Shown in pieces: positions 18,501 to 27,072 of a stretch of DNA of 64,000 nt. Both the position numbers and the translations under genes were made by a program. The notes below the pieces were generated by a model, which was not told the DNA's origin, ran no database searches, and was given only the letters and a program-made list of their open reading frames with translations. Positions within the stretch are counted from its first letter, which is position 1; each line of letters starts with the position of its first letter. The DNA is from Filimonas zeae (GTDB taxonomy: Bacteria; Bacteroidota; Bacteroidia; Chitinophagales; Chitinophagaceae), in assembly GCF_014641615.1 (NCBI RefSeq), contig NZ_BMIB01000001.1, positions 1,488,769-1,552,768 on the forward strand, read 5' to 3'.

Positions 18501-18739
18501 AACTGCGTGAGGTATCGCTGGTATATGTGTTTCCCCGTAAGGTGTTAGGCAACCTGCCTGTAAACAACCTGTCGCTGGCAGTAATTGGCCGTAACCTGTA
18601 TACATGGACTGCCAACAAACTGGGCTACGATCCGGAAACATCGCTGAGTGTGGATACCGATGGATTTAAGCAGGGCGTAGGGCATTGGACTTTACCAGGC
18701 ACCCGCTCTTACGGTGTAAAGCTGAGCTGTAATTTTTAA
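15506..18739 (+). CDS. SusC/RagA TonB-linked outer membrane receptor
   Basis: A 1077-residue outer membrane transporter with a signal peptide (to about 25), a carboxypeptidase-regulatory-like domain (about 30-115), a plug domain (about 120-260: VDGVPV, then IESITVLKGASAAALYGGKA) and a C-terminal 22-strand barrel ending in SCNF. With SusD it forms a lidded importer energised by TonB. Its place after a sigma/FecR pair and before SusD and a phosphatase suggests uptake of a phosphate-containing nutrient or its products; the substrate cannot be read from sequence. Confidence 0.92.
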   Translation: MKKKFQNILSCLLPVIGLLTATASFSQSATAVVTGTVVTEKGEMLAGVHISASRQGSNDNVSAVSDAKGIFIFKQLTATAKYDFTFSYVGYAKQVMNNVTVEAGKNNSLFVKLKEQGNDLNQVTVVTALGIKRKERSLGYSVGKLDEDDVSTVKQVNVLNSISGRIAGVNVVSTGTDPGSTVKVVIRGESSLMKNNQPLYVVDGVPVAKSPEGASAPVGRTVVDFGSPIADINPSDIESITVLKGASAAALYGGKAGNGVILITTKAGKKGQKGLGVSVNSDIVWDKAWQFPHFQNEYGYGSFPGTTDVALASGSAWGPKLNTGEKRIQWNSPVDAGGQKVATDWVAYPDRARDFFNTGLTATNNVAFAGSSDKGTFRLSYTNMYNRGIVPNTGLKRNTVVVAAGYQLAKGVTVNTNISYANNYAPNRPGAYRESVTEVLYKMAPNTGLAQLKNYWKPGRVGFEQFTHDPGNLDNPYFIAYEQINGYNRDHLTGNIQMNIAITADLNLMVRTGIDLYNQKAEVKRPFSAKRTALGAYSLSGVFYKQQNSDFLLSYKKKLHSNWVVSASAGGNLMDEQSNSTSQIAGSLTIPNIYNIGNARAGSLSVSQGFSQKRINSLYGTAQIAYHDYLFVDASGRNDWSSALPAGNNSYFYPSVSVSGIVTDMLKMPEDVLSYAKIRANWARVGKDTDPYSLYNTIAFNSDWGSVKRATIESALKNNFLKPEIATSYELGTELRFLHNRIGLDVTWYKTNNRNQIINISTTRASGFSGRLINAGNIQNQGWELGLSATPVKGKLQWDIHANFTRNVNKVVELAPGVPEFSMGSADGENILYTVKEGTQIGDMYTPTWVTIKDGPLAGQPLLDKNGRYQRTTDVVKAGNYNPDFRMGFENTFSYKNFTLNALFDWRKGGSFYSYVVKTLINEGLTTNTLEGRDAAHGGLAWVDGQGNKRNDGMIIPGYIANADGSYAKNTNVLAASDFYTTTYNKYYQRLTYSASFLKLREVSLVYVFPRKVLGNLPVNNLSLAVIGRNLYTWTANKLGYDPETSLSVDTDGFKQGVGHWTLPGTRSYGVKLSCNF

Positions 18740-18781
18740 TACGATCCCCCCCTCATCAACTGAAGTTTAAAAAATTAGTAT

Positions 18782-20254
18782 ATGTTACGCAAGAAGAGGA
18801 CATTGGTATATGCAGTTATGCTGCTGGCGCTGGGTTCCTGTACCAAAAATTTTGATAAGATTAATACCAACCCTAACAGCCCGGAAAACATTAACGCTGA
18901 CTATCTGATGTCGGAAGTGGTATTGTCTTCCGCCTATGCTTACCAGACGGACGCTTTTAAAGAGCGTCCGGTGGCAGCAGGGCGTTATATAACGCTGGTA
19001 CAAACCACCATTAACGATTTGTTTACCTGGGGCGCTGTAGGCTGGGATGATATTTACAGCCGTTTGAGTGTAAACCAGCAGATGTATAACCAGGCAGAAG
19101 CCAATGGCGAAAAGCAGTACCTGGCGATTGCCAAAATTATGAAGGCTTTTAACTTTGGTTACCTGACCGATCTGTATGGGGATGTGCCTTTTTCTCAGGC
19201 GCTGCAATCTAAAACCGGCAACGTTACACAGCCGGTATACGATCAGCAGGAGAAAATATACCCTGCCATACTGCAATTACTGGAAGATGCCAATGAGTTA
19301 TTACGCAATAACCCCGGTACTATTAATGCCGACCAGGATGTGTTGTTTGCAGGTAAACCCCTGCAGTGGCGCAAGTTTGCCAATGCACTGCGTTTGCGGA
19401 TGTTGTTGCGTGCTTCTAAAAAATACACCAATGCTTTTGCTGACATGCAAACCATGCTGAATGATGCAGACAGGTATCCTTTACCTGCTTCCAATGCAGA
19501 TGATGCTTCGGTAAAATACATTGAGGGAACAGCCGCCAACAGCTGGCCGGGCAGCACGCTTACCATGATTGAGTTTGACTTTACCAAAACCAAAGCCAGT
19601 AAAGAACTGGTAGATAATCTGACGGCATTAAACGATCCCCGCCTGGCGGTATGGGTAGCGCCTGTAGCTTCGCAGGAGGGTTCTACCGTAAACAGGAACA
19701 AGTATGTGGGTGTACCTAATGCCATTGACGACCCGCGTTCTTACAACGGTGGCGAAACGCATCAGTCTACCCTGGGCAGCATGTTTCGTAAAGGTTCCGG
19801 CGATATGCTGAAGGCTTCTATGATTACCTACACCGAAGTTTGCTTTATTCTGGCAGAAGCCTTACAGGCGGGTAAAATAACCATTGCTGGTAAAACGGCT
19901 GCTGATTATTACAATGCAGGTGTACAGGCTTCTATGACCTTTTATGGTGTACAAAACACTGCGGTAAGCAATGGCTATTACGACCAGGCAGCTGTTAAAT
20001 ACAACGGCACGCTGGAGCAGCTGATTACGCAGAAATGGCTGGCTATGATATTTAAGGGCGCGGAAGGCTGGTTTGACCACCGCCGTACCGGCTACCCGCA
20101 TTTTACCATAGGCCCATTGGCTGTGAAAAACATAGTGCCTCGCCGTTACCGTTACCCTACCACAGAACTGGCTAATAACAGAACCAATTACCAGAACGCG
20201 GTAAAAACGTTTGGAGAAGATGATGAGTATACGCTGATGTGGTACCTGAAATAA
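18782..20254 (+). CDS. SusD/RagB nutrient-binding lipoprotein
   Basis: A 490-residue surface lipoprotein with lipobox LGSC (Cys20) and the SusD-type pattern NFDKINTNPNSPENI, then tetratricopeptide-like helices (YLAIAKIMKAFNFGYLTDLY, GDVPFSQAL). It belongs to the SusD/RagB branch common in non-polysaccharide systems. It should act as the ligand-binding lid on the SusC barrel encoded 42 bp upstream. A metallophosphoesterase gene follows after 9 bp. Confidence 0.9.
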   Translation: MLRKKRTLVYAVMLLALGSCTKNFDKINTNPNSPENINADYLMSEVVLSSAYAYQTDAFKERPVAAGRYITLVQTTINDLFTWGAVGWDDIYSRLSVNQQMYNQAEANGEKQYLAIAKIMKAFNFGYLTDLYGDVPFSQALQSKTGNVTQPVYDQQEKIYPAILQLLEDANELLRNNPGTINADQDVLFAGKPLQWRKFANALRLRMLLRASKKYTNAFADMQTMLNDADRYPLPASNADDASVKYIEGTAANSWPGSTLTMIEFDFTKTKASKELVDNLTALNDPRLAVWVAPVASQEGSTVNRNKYVGVPNAIDDPRSYNGGETHQSTLGSMFRKGSGDMLKASMITYTEVCFILAEALQAGKITIAGKTAADYYNAGVQASMTFYGVQNTAVSNGYYDQAAVKYNGTLEQLITQKWLAMIFKGAEGWFDHRRTGYPHFTIGPLAVKNIVPRRYRYPTTELANNRTNYQNAVKTFGEDDEYTLMWYLK

Positions 20255-20263
20255 CAGAATAGC

Positions 20264-21505
20264 ATGAAGAAAATAAATGTATTACTGGGATGTATAACAC
20301 TGGCGGCTACTGCAAAACTAGCCGCACAGGTTACGCCGGATAGAATTGTATTGAATGTAACTGCCAACCCTGCAACTTCGCTGGCCGTTACCTGGCGTAC
20401 CGGCAATGAAGTAAAGGAAGCAGTAGGCGAAATAGTGGTGGCTGCGGACGGGCCAGACCTTGCAAAAGAGCTGCAACAGGTAAAAGCTGTTACCACGCCG
20501 TTTGGTGGTGATAGTTTACACGCCGCCTATCATTCCGTAGTGTTCCGTGGCCTGCAGCCTAAAACAAAATATATGTACCGCGTGGGCGGTAGTGGACAAT
20601 GGAGTGAATGGTTTCAGGTGCAAACAGCGGGTGTTGTTGGTGATACCGTAAAACTGATTTACATGGGCGATGCGCAGAACAACATAAAATCGTTGTGGTC
20701 GCGCACCATTCGCCAGGCATTTATGCAAATGCCCGATGCCAACCTGATGATACATGCAGGCGACCTGGTAAACCGGGGCCAGCGGGATGAGGAGTGGGGC
20801 GAGTTTTTTTATGCAGGCAGCTTTATTCATAGCGTGATACCCGGCATGATGGTAGTGGGCAACCACGAGCATTCCAGAGACTCTGCAGGAGAATTTAGCT
20901 TGTTAACCCCACACTGGCAGGCGCAGTTTACCCTGCCGGAGAATGGCGCACCGGGCGTGGAAGAAACCTGCTATTTTACCGATATACAGGGCGTACGTTT
21001 TATTGCCCTGAATTCGCAGGCCATTAACTTAACCAAAGCAGGGGCCGACCGTCAGTATTACTGGCTGGATTCGCTGCTGAGCCATAACCCGAATAAATGG
21101 ACCTGTATCTCATTCCATCACCCGGTGTTCAGCGCCAAAGCCTCCCGCGATAACGAAACCTTACGCAAGCGCTTTAAGCCCTTGTTTGACAAGCACCGCG
21201 TAGACCTGATATTGCAGGGGCACGACCATGCCTACGCGCGCGGTATACAGCCGGTAGAAGGCCTGGTAAAGGATACTACTTCCGGTACTATGTATGTAAT
21301 ATCTGTAAGTGGCCCTAAAATGTATGAGCTGAACAAGGAGCCGTGGATGAAGCGTACAGCGATGAATACCCAGTTGTTTCAGCTGGTACGCATAGCAGGG
21401 GATACGCTGTTGTTTGAAACATATACTACCACAGGAAAGCTGTTTGATGCCTTTAAGCTGGTAAAGCAAAAGGGCAAACTAAATAAGTGTATTGAAATGA
21501 AGTAA
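20264..21505 (+). CDS. Secreted purple acid phosphatase-like metallophosphoesterase
   Basis: A 413-residue exported protein with a signal peptide (cleavage near AAQ22), an N-terminal fibronectin-III-like domain (about 25-120) and a calcineurin-like phosphatase domain with GDAQ (135), GDLVN (166), GNHEHSRD (199), HHPVFS (285) and GHDHAYARG (319). It is the third gene of the susCD operon (9 bp after susD) and a paralogue-like relative of the phosphatase at 10287-11849, which lies on the other side of the sigma/FecR pair. It probably releases phosphate or the organic part of phosphate esters for the SusCD importer. Confidence 0.82.
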   Translation: MKKINVLLGCITLAATAKLAAQVTPDRIVLNVTANPATSLAVTWRTGNEVKEAVGEIVVAADGPDLAKELQQVKAVTTPFGGDSLHAAYHSVVFRGLQPKTKYMYRVGGSGQWSEWFQVQTAGVVGDTVKLIYMGDAQNNIKSLWSRTIRQAFMQMPDANLMIHAGDLVNRGQRDEEWGEFFYAGSFIHSVIPGMMVVGNHEHSRDSAGEFSLLTPHWQAQFTLPENGAPGVEETCYFTDIQGVRFIALNSQAINLTKAGADRQYYWLDSLLSHNPNKWTCISFHHPVFSAKASRDNETLRKRFKPLFDKHRVDLILQGHDHAYARGIQPVEGLVKDTTSGTMYVISVSGPKMYELNKEPWMKRTAMNTQLFQLVRIAGDTLLFETYTTTGKLFDAFKLVKQKGKLNKCIEMK

Positions 21506-21526
21506 TGGCCTGTTACTGTTTCAATG

Positions 21527-21556
21527 GCCGGCCTGTGTATGCAGTGCCGGCTTTTT
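21527..21556 (+). terminator. Terminator of the susCD operon
   Basis: GCCGGC (21527-21532) pairs with GCCGGC (21546-21551) around a 13-nt loop, followed by five T residues. Confidence 0.65.
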
Positions 21557-21560
21557 AATA

Positions 21561-22307
21561 TCAGGATGCCGTAACAGTGCCGGCTTCTGTGGCGGCCTGG
21601 TGATGCGCCATACCTTCTTTATACAGACTATCCAGGTGGGTAAGGTATTGCTGCAGTTCTATATGATCTGTTTTACGGAAGGCGTTACCGGTGTTGCGGA
21701 GCCGCAGTATGCGGGAAGCCCGGAAATCGCGGTATTCATTCCGCATCCAGCACCAGGCAATCACGTGCCAGTTAAGGGCATAGAATACCAGGCCTACTAC
21801 TTCCAGTTCCCGCTTACTTACATCACCGGCAAAGTTCTGATATTCTATTTCCAGCACGGTTTTACCGGCAATGGCATTTTGTATTTCAGTAAGGTAGGCG
21901 AAGTCGTTCTCCTGACCGCAGGGGGAGTAGCTGGTGATGGTTTCACTCAGCTGTTCCACTGAATCTTTCTGGGTGCCTCTCAGCACCGCTTTAACCTTGT
22001 TAAGAGCAGTGGCATAGTGCTTCTGAACCGATTTATCGGCAAAGCGGTTGGTGATGGCTTCCATCAGCAGCAGGGCATTGGCTTCTTCATTGGTAAACGA
22101 AACCGGCGGCAGAAAATAACCCTGCACCAGAAAATAGCCCTTGCCCTGCTCAAAGCTGATGGGAATACCTGTTTCACCAAGCGCTTTAATATCCCGATAC
22201 ACTGTACGCACGCTCATACCGAATTTATCTGCAATAAAATCGGCGGTTACATACTTTTTCGATTGTATGGTGGTGAGTATGGCAAAAAGTCGGTCTATCC
22301 GGTTCAT
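21561..22307 (-). CDS. WYL-domain (YafY-type) transcriptional regulator
   Basis: A 248-residue regulator starting at ATG 22307 (MNRIDRLFAILTTIQSKKYV). A DeoR-like winged helix (about 1-60, SVRTVYRDIKALGETGIPI) is followed by a WYL ligand-sensing domain (about 130-225, with VVGLVFYALNWHVIAWCW). WYL regulators respond to nucleic-acid or nucleotide-like ligands. It lies 22 bp downstream of a CBS-domain histidine kinase gene on the same strand. Confidence 0.82.
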   Translation of the reverse strand: MNRIDRLFAILTTIQSKKYVTADFIADKFGMSVRTVYRDIKALGETGIPISFEQGKGYFLVQGYFLPPVSFTNEEANALLLMEAITNRFADKSVQKHYATALNKVKAVLRGTQKDSVEQLSETITSYSPCGQENDFAYLTEIQNAIAGKTVLEIEYQNFAGDVSKRELEVVGLVFYALNWHVIAWCWMRNEYRDFRASRILRLRNTGNAFRKTDHIELQQYLTHLDSLYKEGMAHHQAATEAGTVTAS

Positions 22308-22329
22308 ATTCCAAATGTACTGCATTGCC

Positions 22330-23367
22330 CTATAACGGCATAGCAAACGGGTGGAATGGTAACCGTATATAGAATGCAGAACCTACTCTTTCCTCGCTTT
22401 TAAACCAGATATCGCCCCGGTGCATTTTTACAATTTCCCGGGTAATATACATACCCAGGCCGGTAGAGCCTTCGCCTGCCGTGCCCCTGCGCTGTGCTTT
22501 GGAAAACTTATCAAACACGTGCGGCTGCAGGTTTTCCGGAATGCCCACCCCTTCATCGGTAATATGAATGGTAAAGTTGTCGCTGGCTGCAAAACAGGAT
22601 AACCGGATGGTACTCTGGTAATTGCTGAACTTGATAGCATTGGAAAGCAGATTGTGCATTACCCGGTGCAGCTTTACCTTATCGCCCATAAAATAACAGG
22701 GTGCGGTGAGCATCTGCGTTTCCAGCGTAATCATTTTGCCAGACAGCAGCCCCTGTACAGGGGGAATGCAGGACCGGATAAATTCGTTCAGTTCCAGCCG
22801 GGTGAATATAATATCATCTGTTTCCAGCTTTTCACTGAGCAGCAGATCGTTGATGATTTCGCGGGCCAGATCAACCGACTGACTTACATAGTTCAGCAAT
22901 TCCTGGTTTTCCGGGGTAGTGCCTTCCAGTTTCAGCATTTCGTTAATGCTACTGATATTGGCCAGCGGACTTTTAAGGTCGTGTGCCATGGTTTGTACTA
23001 CGGCCTGTTGCTTTTCGTTCTGCTGGTACAGGTACTGCACAATGTCTTCAATGTAAATAGCGCCGGTAAGGTTGCCGTTTTCGTCCTGTACAGGCAGCAC
23101 GGTAAAGCCGGATAGTTTCATAATCTGCATTACCTCGGCCACGGTATAACCGGCCTGTACAAAGGGCTTGGGTACCAGCGCATCGGCCAGTACGGGCTGA
23201 TGGTTTTTTGCCAGGTCGGTAGTGGTAAGCAGGCCAATGGGTTTTTGTTGTGTTACTACCAGCAGCGCTTTGCTGTTGATAAGGTAGTCTTTAATGGTGT
23301 CAGTTTCAGTGTACGCGTCTATTAACGGAAGTTCTTTCCGGACGAGCTGGTGAATTGTAGTTTTCAT
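22330..23367 (-). CDS. CBS-domain sensor histidine kinase
   Basis: A 345-residue soluble kinase. Two CBS motifs occupy about residues 1-115 (LLTTTDL, GFTVLPVQDENGNLTGAIY). They are followed by a HisKA dimerisation helix with phospho-acceptor His129 (MAHDLKSPLANI) and an HATPase domain with N box LLSNAIKFS, G1 DEGVGIP, F box FDKFSKAQRRG and G2 GSTGLGMYI. It has no membrane segment, so it should sense an internal adenine-nucleotide-type ligand through the CBS pair. GGAGG lies 8 bp before the ATG. No response regulator is adjacent. Confidence 0.85.
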   Translation of the reverse strand: MKTTIHQLVRKELPLIDAYTETDTIKDYLINSKALLVVTQQKPIGLLTTTDLAKNHQPVLADALVPKPFVQAGYTVAEVMQIMKLSGFTVLPVQDENGNLTGAIYIEDIVQYLYQQNEKQQAVVQTMAHDLKSPLANISSINEMLKLEGTTPENQELLNYVSQSVDLAREIINDLLLSEKLETDDIIFTRLELNEFIRSCIPPVQGLLSGKMITLETQMLTAPCYFMGDKVKLHRVMHNLLSNAIKFSNYQSTIRLSCFAASDNFTIHITDEGVGIPENLQPHVFDKFSKAQRRGTAGEGSTGLGMYITREIVKMHRGDIWFKSEERVGSAFYIRLPFHPFAMPL

Positions 23368-23701
23368 AGTCTGCCTCCTGCGCTGCCATACAGCGCATTT
23401 AGTTAAATAATAGGTACGGATAAATAAGCGGCAGGGTGGTGGTGTGGGGGAAACTGAACGGATTAAACGCCTTGCCGTGGAGGCAGGAGGTGTTGTGGTA
23501 ACATCATAGTCATACGGATACGGATTTTATTGGTGTAATATCAATACCCGCAAATTACCCAAAATAATGCCAGCTGTGTACAACTAACACTTGTTTTTGA
23601 AAGTGTTGTAAAAGAAAAACCAACGCTGCATTTTGTTCGTATATATCTGCTTGCCCTGTTTGCAGTACAGAACTATGCGCGGCAGACACTATTTTTGTTG
23701 T
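23368..23701. other. Intergenic region between divergent kinase and proB
   Basis: A 334-base gap upstream of both divergent genes. It contains an inverted repeat, AACACTT (23586-23592) and AAGTGTT (23601-23607) with an 8-nt spacer, about 95 bp before the proB ATG, which could be an operator. I find no convincing promoter pair and no small gene. Confidence 0.35.
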
Positions 23702-24736
23702 ATGCAAAAGCCCGTATTGGTTATTAAGTTAGGTACAGCAGTTATTACCGGAGCCGATGGAACCATCAGCCGACCGGTGGTACAAAAGGTAGCTGCCGGT
23801 ATTGCTGCGCTGAGTGAGCAGTATCGTGTGGTGCTGGTTTCGAGCGGCGCCGTAGGCAGCGGAAAAGCATACATTCAACATTACAAAGGCAGTATTACAG
23901 AACGTAAAGCAGCAGCCGCTGTAGGTAACCCGATACTGATTCTGTTATACCAGAAGTTTTTTGCCAGATATAATATTCCGGTGGCGCAGGCTCTGTGTGA
24001 GCGGCACCACTTCAGCAACCGCCAGCAGTTTTTGCAGTTAAAAGATACGTTTGCCGCTTTCTGGCAAAATGGTATTCTGCCTATTGTAAACGAAAACGAC
24101 CTGGTAAGCACGGTGGAGCTGAAGTTTTCTGACAACGACGAACTGGCTACCCTGATAGCCATTGGCTTTGACGCGGAAACACTGGTGATTGGTACCTCTG
24201 CCGGTGGTTTTATGGATGGTGAAAAGAACATTCTTCCTTACGTAGAAAAAATAGACAATACCATACTGGGTTATGTAAGTACAGACAAAAGTAGTCTGGG
24301 GCTGGGAGGCATGACTTCCAAGCTTACGTTTACGCGCCTGGCCAGCTCGCTGGGTATAAAAGTGGTGATATGCGGTTTAACCGGTAAAGCGCCTTTACAG
24401 GCCGCGATGGAAGGTAGGGCAGGTACCACCTTCAAAGCGCAGTCTTCTAACCTGAAAGCCCGCCAGAAATGGCTGGCCAGTGGCTCTATTACCCTGGGCA
24501 GCATATTTGTAGACAAAGGGGCGGCTAAAGCCCTGCATCAGCGACGCAGCCTGCTTACTGTAGGCATTACCTCGTTACAGGGTAAGTTTGTAGCCGGAGA
24601 AGTGGTGCAGCTGATGGATGAAGAAAGCATTATTATAGGAGTGGCAAAGGTTAAGCTGGCTACCAGTGATATTACCGCCAACCTGGCAAAGAAGAATGTG
24701 GTGGCTGCACATGCAGATGACATTGTTATATTTTAA
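23702..24736 (+). CDS. proB: Glutamate 5-kinase
   Basis: A 344-residue enzyme that phosphorylates glutamate to gamma-glutamyl phosphate, the first step of proline synthesis. ATG 23702 begins VLVIKLGTAVITG, the amino-acid-kinase core; an in-frame start 69 bp earlier adds unrelated residues. Further signatures are VVLVSSGAVGSGKAY and LPIVNENDLVST, with FSDNDELATLIA. The C-terminal ~80 residues form a PUA domain. It is followed after 17 bp by proA, the next enzyme, so this is a proBA operon. Confidence 0.93.
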   Translation: MQKPVLVIKLGTAVITGADGTISRPVVQKVAAGIAALSEQYRVVLVSSGAVGSGKAYIQHYKGSITERKAAAAVGNPILILLYQKFFARYNIPVAQALCERHHFSNRQQFLQLKDTFAAFWQNGILPIVNENDLVSTVELKFSDNDELATLIAIGFDAETLVIGTSAGGFMDGEKNILPYVEKIDNTILGYVSTDKSSLGLGGMTSKLTFTRLASSLGIKVVICGLTGKAPLQAAMEGRAGTTFKAQSSNLKARQKWLASGSITLGSIFVDKGAAKALHQRRSLLTVGITSLQGKFVAGEVVQLMDEESIIIGVAKVKLATSDITANLAKKNVVAAHADDIVIF

Positions 24737-24753
24737 CTCTTAAGCATGCCAAT

Positions 24754-25995
24754 ATGAAACAGGTAGAAACACAGATTATTAAAACATACAAGGCGGCTGT
24801 GCATTTGCGCAGGGCCACCGAACAACAGATAAAAGGGGCTTTACGCAGCCTGGCAGATGCGTTACAGCAAAACACAGCGGTGTTGATAAAAGCCAATGGT
24901 AAAGACCTGGCTTTGCAGGCACCCGATAACCCGCGTAACGACCGGCTGATGCTGAACGAACAGCGCATTAAAGCCATCGCCAATGCCGTGCGTAAAATAA
25001 GCCGCCTGCCAGACCCTTCCGGAAAAGTGCTGGAGAAAAAGGTGCTGCCCAACAAGTTGCTGCTGGAAAAAGTAGCGGTGCCCTTAGGCGTGGTGGGTGC
25101 TATTTACGAATCAAGGCCCAATGTAACGTTTGATATTGCAGCACTGTGCATACGCAGCCGCAATGGTTGCTTACTCAAAGGCAGCAGTGAGGCAGATAAT
25201 ACCAATAAAGCTGCGATTAAGCTGATTAAAAAAGCGCTGGAGGATAATGGTATCAACGCAGATTGCGTAACACTGCTGCCCTCTGAACGGGAAGTAGTAC
25301 AGCATTTGTTTACCGCCACCCGTTATATTGATGTGCTGATACCGCGCGGTTCAGCCTCTTTAATTGAATATGTGCGCAAGAACAGTCAGGTACCTGTAAT
25401 AGAAACCGGAGCCGGTGTATGCCATGTGTACATTGAACAGGAGGCTGACCTGAACAAAGCAGTAAACATTGCTGTGAATGCAAAAGTTTCCCGCCCATCC
25501 GTATGTAATGCAGCCGATACCTTACTGGTAGATGAAGCCGTTGCCCCGGCCTTTCTGGAAGCAGTGCAGCCGCAACTGGCTAAATATGGGGTTGAGGTAT
25601 TTGCAGACAATACCGCCTTTAAACTGCTGAAAGGATACCCGCATTTACAAAAAGCAAAGCCCGAACATTTTGATACTGAGTTTCAGAGCCTGCGTTGTGC
25701 GGTAAAAGTGGTAAAGGGTATTGAAGAAGCGCTGGTGCATATACAGGAACACAGCACCCGCCATTCAGAAGCCATTGTATCGGAAAACAAAAAGCATTGC
25801 AAGCGATTTATGCAGGAAGTAGATGCAGCCGCGGTGTATGCCAATGCCAGTACCCGTTTTACAGATGGGGAGGAGTTTGGTTTAGGGGCGGAGATTGGTA
25901 TCTCCACCCAAAAACTGCATGCCCGTGGGCCCTTTGCGCTGGAGAAACTGGTTACCGAAAAATGGATGGTAACCGGTAACGGCCAGGTACGCTAA
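24754..25995 (+). CDS. proA: Glutamate-5-semialdehyde dehydrogenase
   Basis: A 413-residue NADPH-dependent reductase converting gamma-glutamyl phosphate to glutamate semialdehyde, the second step of proline synthesis. It shows VPLGVVGAIYESRPNVTFD, the catalytic cysteine in RPSVCNAADTLLVD and the late EEFGLGAEIGISTQKLHARG segment. Length matches the family (about 415). Second gene of the proBA operon. Confidence 0.95.
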   Translation: MKQVETQIIKTYKAAVHLRRATEQQIKGALRSLADALQQNTAVLIKANGKDLALQAPDNPRNDRLMLNEQRIKAIANAVRKISRLPDPSGKVLEKKVLPNKLLLEKVAVPLGVVGAIYESRPNVTFDIAALCIRSRNGCLLKGSSEADNTNKAAIKLIKKALEDNGINADCVTLLPSEREVVQHLFTATRYIDVLIPRGSASLIEYVRKNSQVPVIETGAGVCHVYIEQEADLNKAVNIAVNAKVSRPSVCNAADTLLVDEAVAPAFLEAVQPQLAKYGVEVFADNTAFKLLKGYPHLQKAKPEHFDTEFQSLRCAVKVVKGIEEALVHIQEHSTRHSEAIVSENKKHCKRFMQEVDAAAVYANASTRFTDGEEFGLGAEIGISTQKLHARGPFALEKLVTEKWMVTGNGQVR

Positions 25996-26007
25996 GGGTG
26001 GGGGGAT

Positions 26008-27036
26008 TTAAAAGCGCGGACATGCTATAGCATTCAGCGTACTGTTGTTTCTTTTGGTAAAACCGGTGTAGGTAAGTGATAGCTCAAACGCGTTGGGGCG
26101 GCCTGCACCGGAGTTCAGCGTAGAGGTATTGGCATCGTAGCTTACAGTGATGGAATAAGGTTTGTGATCCAGCTTTACCATCGGTATAATTGCATCTTTT
26201 AAACGCATCATAGCGCCAAACTGTACGGTATAATCCGGCTGTTCCACATCTTCTCCCAAACGAAAGCCATATAAAGCGCCCGCCAGGGTTTCGGTATAAC
26301 TACCTTGTTTGCTGTAGTTACCATAAATGGTAAAGAACGATTTTTCATCCAGGCTAAACTTCACACCACTGGTAAATTCCCACCGGGCATTTAGTTCAAT
26401 CAGCGGATTTTTATAGAAAGAGTTTTTAGGACGGTTAAAGTGCTGGTAAGCCAGGCCGATGTAATAGTTATCAGCCGGATTGCCATTGATGGAGGAATTG
26501 AAAGATACGCCCAGGCCACCATCCCAATGGTGATAGCTGTTGGCTGCCAGTGCTTCACCATCGGCAATAGCAGGGTTCCAGGCACCGCCATCGTACTGGT
26601 TGTTGGTGGTCATTTTACTGCGGTCAATGCTCTGTTGAATAAAGCCACCCATAACACCCAGCGACAGGTATTTGGTGTGATCATCACTCAGTGATTTGTG
26701 ATAGTTAACAGCCGGCAACACATGCGTAGTGGTAAAATTCACTGTACCTGCTTTATCGTACAGTAGTTGCAGGCCCATGGTAATAAAGTCGTTGTTATTG
26801 CCAATGGGTTGCTTGTATTCAGCACTCAATGCGCCTGTTTTATAAGGCACGGTAATATTGCCCCATTGTGTTCTGTAAACGGCCTGTACACGTACATCAC
26901 CATCAAACAAACCTGCCAGGGCGGGGTTACGTAAAATAGGGGCTTCAAAAAACTGGCTGAAATGCACATCCTGCGCACGAACTACAGCTAGGGAAAGGCT
27001 TAACAGCACTATAAGGGAAAACACATACTTCTTCAT
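26008..27036 (-). CDS. PorP/SprF family type IX secretion membrane protein
   Basis: A 342-residue outer-membrane beta-barrel protein with a signal peptide ending VRAQ. ATG 27036 is preferred over an in-frame GTG 12 bp upstream. HFSQFFEAPILRNPALAG just after the signal and the barrel-like body are typical of PorP/SprF proteins, which dock specific type IX cargo at the cell surface. It lies 36 bp downstream of a 1602-residue PKD protein with a type B sorting domain, the usual cargo/PorP pairing. Confidence 0.88.
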   Translation of the reverse strand: MKKYVFSLIVLLSLSLAVVRAQDVHFSQFFEAPILRNPALAGLFDGDVRVQAVYRTQWGNITVPYKTGALSAEYKQPIGNNNDFITMGLQLLYDKAGTVNFTTTHVLPAVNYHKSLSDDHTKYLSLGVMGGFIQQSIDRSKMTTNNQYDGGAWNPAIADGEALAANSYHHWDGGLGVSFNSSINGNPADNYYIGLAYQHFNRPKNSFYKNPLIELNARWEFTSGVKFSLDEKSFFTIYGNYSKQGSYTETLAGALYGFRLGEDVEQPDYTVQFGAMMRLKDAIIPMVKLDHKPYSITVSYDANTSTLNSGAGRPNAFELSLTYTGFTKRNNSTLNAIACPRF

Positions 27037-27072
27037 GATCTTACTCACGTTGTTTTATAGATATAGAAAGGT

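Noticed and set aside
23690-23697. TATTTTTG directly before proB as a promoter
   Set aside because: It ends only 4 nt before the ATG, which would put the transcript start at or after the start codon, and there is no TTTG 20 nt upstream.
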